NCBI GenBank assembly: GCA_040235375.1
Contig: JBECKQ010000014.1
Location: forward strand, 1 to 36,367
DNA: 36,367 bases
Direction of reading: 5' to 3'
From: JBECKQ01 sp040235375
GTDB taxonomy: Bacteria; Planctomycetota; Phycisphaerae; UBA1845
A program made the translations under genes and the position numbers. This document shows positions 1 through 7,504 of this stretch, in pieces. The notes under the pieces are model-generated. The model was not told the origin of the DNA and ran no database searches. It saw nothing but the letters and a program-made list of their open reading frames with translations. Position 1 is the stretch's first letter. Each line of letters begins with the position of its first letter.

Positions 1-53
1 GCCTGGAAGGACTCGTAGCGCATGAGTTTCCCTCGCGCCACACGGCTGAGCCC

Positions 54-1187
54 CTACGCCGTAATTCGCTCCTCGAACATACGGCAATAACTCTCATAGC
101 GCCGCGTGGAGATGTGGTCGCTATCCACGGCCGCCTTCACCGCGCATCCGGTCTCGTGCCGGTGCGTGCAGTCCGGGAACTTGCAGTGCGGAATGTGCTC
201 CGCGAACTCGACGAAGTGCAATTCGATCTCGGCGGCCGGCACGGTGGAAATGTCGAACGATCGCACGCCAGGCGTATCGACGACATAGCCGTCGTCGGCC
301 AGGCGAATCAGTGTCGCCGTGGTCGTGACGTGCCGGCCTTTTTGCGTCTCCGCGCTCACCTCGCCTACACGAAGGTTCAGCCGCGGGTCCACCGCGTTCA
401 GCAGCGAGCTCTTCCCGACACCGCTCTGCCCCGCGACGGCCGAGCACCTGCCTGCCAGCGCTGTGCGGAAATAGTCGATCCCCAAGCCGCTTTTCGCGCT
501 GGTCTTCAACGTCCGGTAGCCCAGCGAGCTGTAGTGTTCCAGCTCCGCCACCGCCCCGACGTTGTTCGGCAGGTCCTGCTTGTTCAGGCAGATCACCGGC
601 TCCACGCCGCCCGCGTGCGCCGCGACAATATAGCGATCCACGAGGTGCGGCTTGAACTCCGGATCGGCGACGGCGGACACGATGATGACCTGATCGACGT
701 TCGCGACGATCGTCTGGACGCGTTTGCCCACGATGCGCGTGAGCACGCCGCGCCGCGGCTCGACGGCCTCGATGACCCCTTCGTTCTCCACACCCTGCTC
801 GTCCGCCTCGATCGTGAACCGCACCCGGTCCCCCACCGTCACCGGGTTCCGCTCCTCGATCAGCCGCGTCCGCAGCTTGCGGCGAACGGTGCAGGGCCAC
901 ACCCGCGTCCCGTCGTCCACCTCGGCCACGAGGCCGCGCATGGCGACGACCACACCGGCCACGCCCGCCTCCTCGTCATTCTCGCGCTCTATGACCGTGC
1001 GCTTCCGCGACAGGTCCCCTTTCGCGACCACGTTCTCGGACAGGCGAGCGTCTTCGGCCTCGATGTCGCCCTCGCGCAAACGGCGCGTCCAGTCCTTGTC
1101 GCGCGCCGGGCGTGCCCGGTTGCGGCGAAAGTCGATGCGGATTTTCCTTTCCGACTTGCGACTGCGTCCTTTGCGCTTGTGAGTCAT
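54..1187 (-). CDS. rsgA: Small ribosomal subunit biogenesis GTPase RsgA
   Basis: Circularly permuted GTPase that acts late in 30S subunit maturation in the cytoplasm. The GTPase motifs come in the permuted order expected of the family: G4 NKQD at residues 202-205, then G1 GQSGVGKS at 253-260, then G3 DTPG at 304-307. An OB-fold precedes them (about 78-150). The C-terminal zinc site is visible as C335, C340, H342 and C348. At 377 residues it is longer than usual because of a strongly basic N-terminal extension (first ~70 residues, rich in Lys and Arg) that may contact rRNA. The start is the ATG at 1187-1185. The frame stays open further upstream, but that stretch looks non-coding and overlaps the pyrF promoter region. 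It is transcribed divergently from pyrF. Identification is secure; the role of the extension is inference. Confidence 0.95.
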   Translation of the reverse strand: MTHKRKGRSRKSERKIRIDFRRNRARPARDKDWTRRLREGDIEAEDARLSENVVAKGDLSRKRTVIERENDEEAGVAGVVVAMRGLVAEVDDGTRVWPCTVRRKLRTRLIEERNPVTVGDRVRFTIEADEQGVENEGVIEAVEPRRGVLTRIVGKRVQTIVANVDQVIIVSAVADPEFKPHLVDRYIVAAHAGGVEPVICLNKQDLPNNVGAVAELEHYSSLGYRTLKTSAKSGLGIDYFRTALAGRCSAVAGQSGVGKSSLLNAVDPRLNLRVGEVSAETQKGRHVTTTATLIRLADDGYVVDTPGVRSFDISTVPAAEIELHFVEFAEHIPHCKFPDCTHRHETGCAVKAAVDSDHISTRRYESYCRMFEERITA

Positions 1188-1195
1188 GCAATGGG

Positions 1196-1225
1196 ATTTT
1201 CCGCCGCCATAGTCGCCAATGTCAA
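1196..1225 (-). promoter_or_regulatory. Candidate rsgA promoter, nearly leaderless
   Basis: On the minus strand a perfect TTGACA (1225-1220) is followed after 18 bases by GAAAAT (1201-1196), four of six matches to the -10 consensus. Transcription would begin almost at the rsgA ATG (1187), giving a leaderless or near-leaderless message. No strong Shine-Dalgarno is seen upstream of this ATG, which fits. Sequence-only prediction. Confidence 0.35.
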
Positions 1226-1248
1226 GCCTGCGTGGGCTCGTGTGCGGA

Positions 1249-1277
1249 TTGCAGGGTCCCGCTGCGCCACGTATATT
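1249..1277 (+). promoter_or_regulatory. Candidate pyrF-murD promoter
   Basis: TTGCAG (1249-1254) and TATATT (1272-1277) are separated by 17 bases in the 140-base divergent region between rsgA and pyrF. Transcription would start near 1284, about 44 bases before the pyrF ATG, leaving room for the GAGGGG ribosome site at 1317-1322. The -35 box matches only at its TTG. Confidence 0.4.
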
Positions 1278-1327
1278 CGTTGTCATACCCGTCGCGGCGC
1301 GGAGACAGTAGTATTGAGGGGCCAACC

Positions 1328-2236
1328 ATGACCCGGCATTTTGCAGATCGCCTGGTTGAAGCCGTCAAAAGCAAGGCTTCCCCCGCATGCGTCGGCTTCG
1401 ACCCCGTGTACGACCGACTTCCGCCTGACCTGCGAAAGAGCGATGCCTCGCTCCGCGAGCAAGCCGCTGCGATTCTCACGTACGGAAAGCGGCTGTTGGA
1501 TGTGGTGGCGCCGCTCGTGAGCGTGGTGAAGATCAACATCGCGTTCTTCGAGGCCTTCAGGGGCGCCGGCATCGACGCCTATTTTGAACTGATCGCCGCG
1601 GCGCGCGCCGCGGGCCTTATCGTAATCGGCGATATCAAGCGCGGCGACGTCGGGCATTCCAGTGCGGCTTATGCCGCCGCGCAGCTTGCCGACGGCGACG
1701 GCCCTGCCCCCGATGCCGTCACCATCAGCTCGTACTTCGGGATCGACGGCGTGCAGCCGTTTCTCGATATCGCCAACCGCCAGAACAAGGGTGTTTTCGC
1801 GCTCGTGCACACGAGCAACCCGTCGGCCGGCCAAGTGCAGCATCTTCACCTCGACAACGGGGCGGAGGTCGCCGACAGCATCGGCCGGCTGGTCAACGAC
1901 TGGGCCCACGCCGAAGGCATGATCGGCTTGTGTGGGCGAAGCTGCGTGGGGGCCGTCGTGGCGCCGGGGGATGTCGATCGCGCCCGCCGCCTGCGGCAGG
2001 TAATGCCGGACTCGACGTTCCTCGTCCCCGGCTTCGGCGCGCAAGGGCGTGGCGTCGAGCAGGTCGCCGCCTGCTTCAACGCCGACGGCTCCGGCGCAAT
2101 CGTTAACGCGTCGCGAAGCGTCATCTTCGCTTACGAAGACGAGCGCTTGATGGAACAGGCCGGCGGCCGCTGGGAAGACGCCGTGGCCCTGGCCTGCAAG
2201 GAATTCATCGGGGCGTTGCGATCGATCAACGGCTGA
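1328..2236 (+). CDS. pyrF: Orotidine 5'-phosphate decarboxylase
   Basis: Decarboxylates OMP to UMP, the last step of de novo pyrimidine synthesis, in the cytoplasm. The 302-residue protein has the catalytic D-x-K-x-x-D signature at D102, K104, D107 (motif DIKRGD), preceded by the substrate-binding FDP at 24-26 and KIN at 68-70. The phosphate-binding end of the barrel is PGFGAQG (234-240) with NASRS at 260-264. Length and motif spacing fit the longer PyrF subfamily (mycobacterial/planctomycete type) rather than the ~230-residue enterobacterial form. The start ATG at 1328 follows GAGGGG. murD begins 31 bases after the stop, so the two are probably co-transcribed, linking UMP supply to UDP-sugar-dependent wall synthesis (inference). 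Confidence 0.95.
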   Translation: MTRHFADRLVEAVKSKASPACVGFDPVYDRLPPDLRKSDASLREQAAAILTYGKRLLDVVAPLVSVVKINIAFFEAFRGAGIDAYFELIAAARAAGLIVIGDIKRGDVGHSSAAYAAAQLADGDGPAPDAVTISSYFGIDGVQPFLDIANRQNKGVFALVHTSNPSAGQVQHLHLDNGAEVADSIGRLVNDWAHAEGMIGLCGRSCVGAVVAPGDVDRARRLRQVMPDSTFLVPGFGAQGRGVEQVAACFNADGSGAIVNASRSVIFAYEDERLMEQAGGRWEDAVALACKEFIGALRSING

Positions 2237-2267
2237 GCAGGAGGGCAGGGCAACGGACTGAACGAAC

Positions 2268-3626
2268 ATGGTGAAAGCAAAGGCCGACACTTACAAGGCA
2301 AAACGAGTCGTCGTCATGGGCCTCGGCCGGTTCGGCGGCGGGATCGGCGTCTCGCGGTTTCTCGCCGGCGCCGGGGCGCGGGTGCTGGTCACCGACATGG
2401 CAGACGAGTCGACGCTGCGCGGCTCGCTTGACGCGCTGGCCGGCCTCGACATCGACTACCGCCTGGGCCGCCACGACGAGGGCGACTTGAAAGGTGCGGA
2501 CCTGCTGGTCGTCAGTCCGGCCGTCGATCGCCGCCGCAGCACGTTTTTCCAAGCTGCGCTCGCCAGGGGCGTTCCCTGGACGACGGAGATCAACATCTTC
2601 ATCGAGCAGTGCCCGGCGAGGATGCTCTCCGTCACCGGCTCGATCGGCAAAAGCACGACGTGCGCGATGCTGCACGGCATCCTCTCGGATCAGGCCGCGC
2701 GTGAGGCCACTGGGCTGGGACCGAGCTTTCTCGGTGGCAACATCGGCGAATCCCTGCTCGACCGGTTGGCAGACATGACACCCGAGGACACCGTTGTCCT
2801 CGAGATATCCAGCTTTCAGCTCGAATGCACGCCGCTCGTGCCGTTCGCTCCCGCCGTGGCCGGCCTTACGAACGCGCGCCCTCACCACCTCGACCGGCAC
2901 GGCAGCTTCGACGATTACGTGAAGGCCAAGCTGAACGTCTTCCGCGGGCAGCAGGCCGGCGCCGTGGCCGTTTTGGGTACGGATGACCAGCGGCTTCTCG
3001 CCGCGGTTCGCGCGATTGCCGATCGCTGCGGAAGCCGCGTCGTCGTCGCCGCGTACAACGGCGAGCGATACGACCTGCGCGTCCCAGGTATGCACAATCA
3101 GGCTAACGCCCACATGGCGGCCGCCATGGCAACGGGGCTCGGCGTCCCCCACGAAATCACCAAGCAGGCGCTGGCGACGTTCGCCGGCCTGCCTGATCGC
3201 CTCGAGCTGGTCTCCGAGGCGCGAGGCGTTCGTTATTACAACGACTCGAAAGCCACGTCCGCCGAAGCGGTCGCCACAGCGCTCGCGGCGATGGACGCGC
3301 CGGTCGTTCTTATCTGCGGCGGCAAGGACATCGGCGACGAACTGAATCGCATCATCGATGCGCCGTGGTCGCGTGTGCGCTGCGTCATCTGCTTCGGCGA
3401 CGCGGGCAACCGGCTCGCCGAGCTGATCGGTCGCACCGCCCCGCTTCCACCCGATTGCACGGCGCGCGCCGCCGGGCGCATGGGAGAAGCCGTGGAGATC
3501 GCCATGAACCTCGCCGCTCCGGGCGACGTGGTCCTGCTGTCGCCCGGCTGCCCCAGCTACGATGAGTTCGTCAATTACCGCCAGCGCGGCGAGGCGTTCA
3601 AGCAGATCGTGCACGCAGCGCCGTAG
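2268..3626 (+). CDS. murD: UDP-N-acetylmuramoyl-L-alanine--D-glutamate ligase (MurD)
   Basis: Mur ligase of 452 residues that adds D-Glu to UDP-MurNAc-L-Ala using ATP. A Rossmann-like start (GLGRFGGG, 18-25) binds the UDP part. The P-loop is GSIGKSTT (124-131), where the family usually has GTNGK(S/T)T. GGNIG (156-160) and LEISSFQLE (178-186) are MurD hallmarks, and DSKAT (326-330) and GGKDIG (351-356) mark the C-terminal domain. The usual TNxSPDHLDRH reads TNARPHHLDRH (201-211), so a conserved Asp is replaced by His. The C-terminal block SPGCPSYDEF resembles the family SPACASxDxF. It lies 31 bases behind pyrF and about 19 kb from the rest of the mur cluster, which lacks murD in its normal position. 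MurD is the best call, but the altered P-loop leaves a divergent paralogue possible. Confidence 0.88.
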   Translation: MVKAKADTYKAKRVVVMGLGRFGGGIGVSRFLAGAGARVLVTDMADESTLRGSLDALAGLDIDYRLGRHDEGDLKGADLLVVSPAVDRRRSTFFQAALARGVPWTTEINIFIEQCPARMLSVTGSIGKSTTCAMLHGILSDQAAREATGLGPSFLGGNIGESLLDRLADMTPEDTVVLEISSFQLECTPLVPFAPAVAGLTNARPHHLDRHGSFDDYVKAKLNVFRGQQAGAVAVLGTDDQRLLAAVRAIADRCGSRVVVAAYNGERYDLRVPGMHNQANAHMAAAMATGLGVPHEITKQALATFAGLPDRLELVSEARGVRYYNDSKATSAEAVATALAAMDAPVVLICGGKDIGDELNRIIDAPWSRVRCVICFGDAGNRLAELIGRTAPLPPDCTARAAGRMGEAVEIAMNLAAPGDVVLLSPGCPSYDEFVNYRQRGEAFKQIVHAAP

Positions 3627-3860
3627 CCTCCCTTCGCACTGAACCACGGCCTTGCCGCACCATCGCCCGCGTGTTTCGACGTCCCGCATCGGCACGAATT
3701 GCGCGCCGGCGGCGTTCTTTGCGCGTGCGCTGCGCCGGCGCCGAGCGGCCCACCGGCGTATCCCCGGTCTCCTACAAAAACCGTAACCGACGGTAATTGC
3801 TGGACTTAGATCCCGCCATGGCGACCTCCCGACAACATTCTCGTTTTTTTCATCCGCTAC

Positions 3861-3877
3861 TGGCACGCCCGCTGTTG
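3861..3877 (+). promoter_or_regulatory. Weak sigma-54-like site upstream of the flagellar operon
   Basis: TGGCACG (3861-3867) is a perfect match to the sigma-54 -24 element and follows a run of seven T (3844-3850). The -12 position 10 bases after GG reads GT rather than GC, so the match is only half good. It lies about 45 bases before the ATG at 3922, a sensible distance for the flg operon, but no second copy was found in the window. Confidence 0.25.
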
Positions 3878-3921
3878 AAGAGGCAGCACCGCGGAAGCAG
3901 GAGGCTTCAGAGAGGACACGG

Positions 3922-4107
3922 ATGTTCGCAGCCAGACAGCAATGGGAGCAGCGTACGGCGCAGGCTGACGATCGCCGCGTGGACCTCGCATCCATCGGGG
4001 CTTTCGTCCGCCTTGTCGCTCATGCGGCCGCCGAGCGTCACGTGCAGCTTAATCGCCGCTCTGAGCGCGATGCTCGGACGGAATCGGCCGAAAGGAGTGC
4101 CACGTAA
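3922..4107 (+). CDS. Small ORF translationally coupled to flgF
   Basis: A 61-residue reading frame with no family I recognise. Its ATG is preceded by a good ribosome site (GAGAGGA, 3911-3917, with AGGAGG just upstream), and its TAA overlaps the flgF ATG by one base (TAATG, 4105-4109). That arrangement suggests it is translated and coupled to flgF. The peptide is polar and rich in Arg, Ala and Glu. It has no signal peptide or membrane segment. It could be a small flagellar regulator, or merely a leader that delivers ribosomes to flgF, which has no strong Shine-Dalgarno of its own beyond AAAGGAG inside this ORF (4092-4098). The call as a real gene rests on start and stop context only. Confidence 0.45.
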   Translation: MFAARQQWEQRTAQADDRRVDLASIGAFVRLVAHAAAERHVQLNRRSERDARTESAERSAT

Positions 4108-4877
4108 TGACATACGGTCTGTGGCTTTCCGCCGGCGGCCTGCAGGTAAACGAGTACCGCCAGTCGGTCGCCGCCAACAACATGGCCAACATCGACACGG
4201 TCGGCTTCAAGCGCGACCTCGCCGTCATTCACGAGCGCGACGTGGAATCCGCCGCTCGGCCCGGCCAGCAGCCCTTCTCCGATCGCCTGCTCGACAGCCT
4301 CTCCGGCGGCGTGTGGGTCCGGCCGACCTACACCAGCTACGACCAGGGCCACCTCGAGCAGACGGGCCGCAACCTCGACACCGCCATCTTCGGCGACGGT
4401 TTCTTCCGCGTCAGCGACGGCACAACAGAAAACTACACGCGCGACGGGCGCTTCACGCTTAATCCCGACGGCGACTTGGTCATGGTCGCGGGCAGCGGCC
4501 GTTACCACCTGCTCGACGACAATGGCACGCCGATCCACGTTGCCGATCCGACCCTCGGCCCGATCGCTATCGGTAAGGACGGCGCCGTCATGCAGGACGG
4601 CACGGCCATCGCCCGTCTCGGCCTCGCCGACTTCACCGACAAAACGCAGCTTCGCAAGATCGGCGAGAACCTCTTCGAGAACGACGGCGACGCCCGACCG
4701 GTCACGCCGCAAACGACGGTCCTGTCCGGCCACGTCGAACGATCCACCGTCGATCCGATCTCGGCGCTGACGGACATGATTGAAGTAACTCGGGCCTACG
4801 AGATGAACGCACGCTTGATCTCTTTGCAGGACGACACGCTCGGCCAGGTGGTAGGACGCGTCGGTCGAATCGGATAA
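4107..4877 (+). CDS. flgF: Flagellar basal-body rod protein FlgF
   Basis: Proximal-rod component (256 residues), exported by the flagellar type III apparatus. The N-terminal rod signature runs over about residues 4-37 and contains the family-typical NNMANIDTVGFKR (25-37). The core carries GDGFFRVSDG and YTRDGRFTLNPDG, standard for the FlgF/FlgG group. The C-terminus ends with the rod/hook heptad segment (MIEVTRAYEMNARLI). It stands immediately before flgG, as in most genomes. FlgF and FlgG are close paralogues; position and shorter length favour FlgF here. Start by TAATG overlap with the preceding small ORF. Confidence 0.93.
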   Translation: MTYGLWLSAGGLQVNEYRQSVAANNMANIDTVGFKRDLAVIHERDVESAARPGQQPFSDRLLDSLSGGVWVRPTYTSYDQGHLEQTGRNLDTAIFGDGFFRVSDGTTENYTRDGRFTLNPDGDLVMVAGSGRYHLLDDNGTPIHVADPTLGPIAIGKDGAVMQDGTAIARLGLADFTDKTQLRKIGENLFENDGDARPVTPQTTVLSGHVERSTVDPISALTDMIEVTRAYEMNARLISLQDDTLGQVVGRVGRIG

Positions 4878-4887
4878 GGAGCGAACG

Positions 4888-5697
4888 ATGGCGATCATGG
4901 CCCTCAATGCCGCCGCCTCGGGGATGAAGGCCCTCGACACGAAGCTCGACGTGACGGCCAACAATCTGGCCAATATCAACACCGTCGGCTTCAAGCGCAG
5001 CCGCGTCAACTTCGAGGACCTCATCTACCAGACGAAGCGCGAGCCCGGCCTGCCCAACGTCGATCAGCAGCCGATCCCCCATGGCATCCAGGTCGGCCTC
5101 GGTGTCCGGGTGGCCGGCACGCAGCTCAACTTTGAGGAAGGCCCGATCGACGCCACCGGCCGGCCCACCGACCTGCTCATCGAAGGCAACGGCTTCTTCC
5201 AGGTCCGGGCCAACCGCGAAGGCGGAACCATCACCGCGTACACCCGCGCCGGCAACCTTGTGGTCAACTCCGAGGGTCAGCTCGTGCTGGGCAACTCGGA
5301 AGGCGCCGCGATCGAGCCGCCCATCAACATTCCACCGGATGCCACGGAGATCGCCGTCTCGCGCGACGGCCGCGTCAGCGTGCGGCAGCCCGGCCAGCAG
5401 CAGTTGACCGAAGTGGGCCAGCTCGAGCTCGCCCGCTTCGTCAATCCGCAGGGCCTCAACCAGATCGGCAGCAATCTCTACGAAGAGACCTTGGCTTCGG
5501 GGCCGCCCATCACCGGACCGCCGCAGCAGGACGGAATCGGTTCGATTGCCCAGGGCCAGTTGGAACTGAGCAACGTCGACCCGGTGCGCGAGCTGATCTC
5601 GCTGATCATGACGCAGCGCGCCTTCGAGATGAACAGCCAGTCGATCCAGAGCGCTGAGGAGTCGTTACAGGTCGTCTCCAACCTGAGGAGGTTCTAG
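4888..5697 (+). CDS. flgG: Flagellar distal rod protein FlgG
   Basis: Builds the distal rod that crosses the periplasm inside the P and L rings. The 269-residue protein begins with a typical rod domain (ALNAAASGMKALDTKLDVTA) followed by NNLANINTVGFKRSR. It shows the FlgG-type block NFEDLIYQTKREPG and ends with DPVRELISLIMTQRAFEMNS. Length is close to the usual 260-262. The start ATG at 4888 is supported by AAGGAG (4877-4882). It lies 10 bases after flgF and is followed by the ring genes, so it is part of one operon. Secure. Confidence 0.97.
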   Translation: MAIMALNAAASGMKALDTKLDVTANNLANINTVGFKRSRVNFEDLIYQTKREPGLPNVDQQPIPHGIQVGLGVRVAGTQLNFEEGPIDATGRPTDLLIEGNGFFQVRANREGGTITAYTRAGNLVVNSEGQLVLGNSEGAAIEPPINIPPDATEIAVSRDGRVSVRQPGQQQLTEVGQLELARFVNPQGLNQIGSNLYEETLASGPPITGPPQQDGIGSIAQGQLELSNVDPVRELISLIMTQRAFEMNSQSIQSAEESLQVVSNLRRF

Positions 5698-5729
5698 CCG
5701 GTTGAATTGACCCGAGCAGGACGCGAAAG

Positions 5730-6815
5730 ATGAATCGCAAGGATTGCGACAAGCGAATCATTGGCCGGGCGATATTTCCAGCCGCGATTGCAGCCATGTG
5801 CGCGTCGAGCGCCGCAGCGGAAACGGTCTCCGTCTGGAGCCAGGCGGTCGTCACCGGCGACGACGTGACGCTGCGCGATGTATGCCGCCTGACCGGCTTC
5901 AGCTCCGACAACGTGGAGCGTTTCAGCGAACTGATCGTCGGCGATGCCCCGCCCGCGGGCGGCTCGTCCGTCCTTTCGATCGATCAGGTCCGCCGGACAC
6001 TCGAAGCCGCGGGCGCCAACATGGCCAGCGTGGTCGTGAAAGGCGCCACCGTCTGCAACGTCACCCGGCCGAAACGGCTCGATAACCCCCGAAGCCCATC
6101 CAACGGCACAGCCCCAGCAGAACCGTCGCCGCATCGAATGCTGCGCGACGCTGTGCACGCGCTTCTCACCGCTGAGCTGGGCCGGCCGGGGACGCGAGTC
6201 GAGGTTCGCTTCGGGCACGTCGATGACCAGGTGCTCAACCTGTCCGAGCCTGAATACACGTTCGATATCCGCCGCACGTCGGGGCAGTCGTTCGGACTCA
6301 TCGGTCTGGAAGTGAACGTCATCGCAGACGGTAAGTCGGTGCAGACGGTTCCGATGCTCGTCGAGGCGGTTCTGACCAAACCGGTCGTCGTGGCCGCGCG
6401 GGCTATCAATCTTGGCCAGACCATCGGCGACGCCGACGTCCGCGTGGTGGAAATGAGCTTCACCCGCGCTGACGACACCGGCCTCAGCGACACCGCCGCC
6501 GTCATCGGCCAGCGGGCCAAGCGCTACATACCCGCAGCCGAACCGATCCTGGTTCGCTATCTCGAACCCGTGCCGCTTGTCAAGCGGGGTCAGGTCGTCG
6601 ACGTCTACTCCCGCTTTGGCGGCGTAGCCGTCACGACCGCCGCCCTCGCCCTCGAAGAGGGTGCGTACGGCGATGTCGTCGCTCTGCGTACCACCGACCG
6701 CAATCGAAAGAAGTTCACCGCCACTGTGGCCGGCATGGGGCGCGTCGAGATTCGCGCCGCACAGAGCCCGATGAGTGATCGCAAAGAGCGGCTCGCGTTG
6801 GGAGGTGACTCGTGA
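5730..6815 (+). CDS. flgA: Flagellar P-ring assembly chaperone FlgA
   Basis: Periplasmic chaperone needed to assemble FlgI into the P ring. A Sec signal peptide is visible at residues 1-30 (basic start, hydrophobic core, SSAAA before Glu31). The conserved C-terminal region is a SAF domain (about 218-281, starting PVVVAARAINLGQ) followed by a beta domain (282-341) with KRGQVVDVYSR. At 361 residues it is longer than the ~220 of enterobacterial FlgA. The extra N-terminal half (31-210) is typical of the long FlgA form, with an internal Pro/Ser-rich linker (119-134). The stop overlaps the flgH start (GTGA, 6812-6815), showing tight coupling. SD is AGGA at 5717-5720. Confidence 0.9.
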   Translation: MNRKDCDKRIIGRAIFPAAIAAMCASSAAAETVSVWSQAVVTGDDVTLRDVCRLTGFSSDNVERFSELIVGDAPPAGGSSVLSIDQVRRTLEAAGANMASVVVKGATVCNVTRPKRLDNPRSPSNGTAPAEPSPHRMLRDAVHALLTAELGRPGTRVEVRFGHVDDQVLNLSEPEYTFDIRRTSGQSFGLIGLEVNVIADGKSVQTVPMLVEAVLTKPVVVAARAINLGQTIGDADVRVVEMSFTRADDTGLSDTAAVIGQRAKRYIPAAEPILVRYLEPVPLVKRGQVVDVYSRFGGVAVTTAALALEEGAYGDVVALRTTDRNRKKFTATVAGMGRVEIRAAQSPMSDRKERLALGGDS

Positions 6816-7504
6816 ATCGTCTGACATCCATCGCCCTGCTGCTAGCGGTCGCCGCGCCCGCTGTGGCCCAGACCAGCTCGATCGGCAGGAACTTCACGCG
6901 CCAGCAGTCGGAAGAGACCAAGCGCGAGGATCCGCCGGCTCCGGGCAACCCGGTTCTGGAGAAGAGCTCCATTATCGCCGTGAAGGTGGACCCGCCGCGC
7001 AGATACAAGGTCAACGACTATCTCACGGTCATCGTTCGCGAGCAGCGCATCTTCGAGGCCGACGGCACCGCGAATGCGCGACGGCAGGCCGATCTCCAGA
7101 GCGAGCTGGACGCGTTCATCCGCTTCACCAACGGCGGCGTCGGGGCGGCCCAGTTCGTGCGCGGCAAGCCCAACATCGACTACCGCGCCACGTTCAACCA
7201 GCGCAACGACGCTGAATCCGAGCGCGAAGACCGCTTCACTACGCGCATCACTGCGCGAATCATCGATGTCAAGCCCAACGGCAACCTCATCTTCGAAGCC
7301 ACGAAGGAGATCGTACATGACGACGAGAAGAGCGTCATGACGCTCACCGGCGGATGCCGCAGCGCCGACGTCACACCCGACAACACCGTACTGAGCACCG
7401 AGGTCGCCGACCTCGCCGTATCCGTGAAGAACACCGGCGGCGTCCGCGACGCGACCCGTCGGGGTTGGATTGGAAATATCTACGACTGGATTCGGCCACT
7501 GTAA
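6812..7504 (+). CDS. flgH: Flagellar L-ring protein FlgH (no lipobox Cys)
   Basis: Forms the L ring around the rod in the outer membrane. The 230-residue protein has a signal peptide (about 1-19, ending AVA before Gln20). Its C-terminal half carries the FlgH core, with VNDYLTVIVREQ, a long helical segment, ITARIIDVKPNGNLIFEATKEI and a terminal GWIGNIYDWIRPL. Enterobacterial FlgH is a lipoprotein acylated on a Cys just after the signal peptide. Here there is no Cys near the cleavage site, so cleavage by signal peptidase I is more likely. The start is GTG, preceded by GGGAGGTG, and overlaps the flgA stop. The stop overlaps the flgI ATG by one base (TAATG). Confidence 0.93.
   Translation: MNRLTSIALLLAVAAPAVAQTSSIGRNFTRQQSEETKREDPPAPGNPVLEKSSIIAVKVDPPRRYKVNDYLTVIVREQRIFEADGTANARRQADLQSELDAFIRFTNGGVGAAQFVRGKPNIDYRATFNQRNDAESEREDRFTTRITARIIDVKPNGNLIFEATKEIVHDDEKSVMTLTGGCRSADVTPDNTVLSTEVADLAVSVKNTGGVRDATRRGWIGNIYDWIRPL

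Noticed and set aside
2226..3995. 589-residue minus-strand frame opposite murD
   Set aside because: Shadow of murD with no recognisable motif and no ribosome site.
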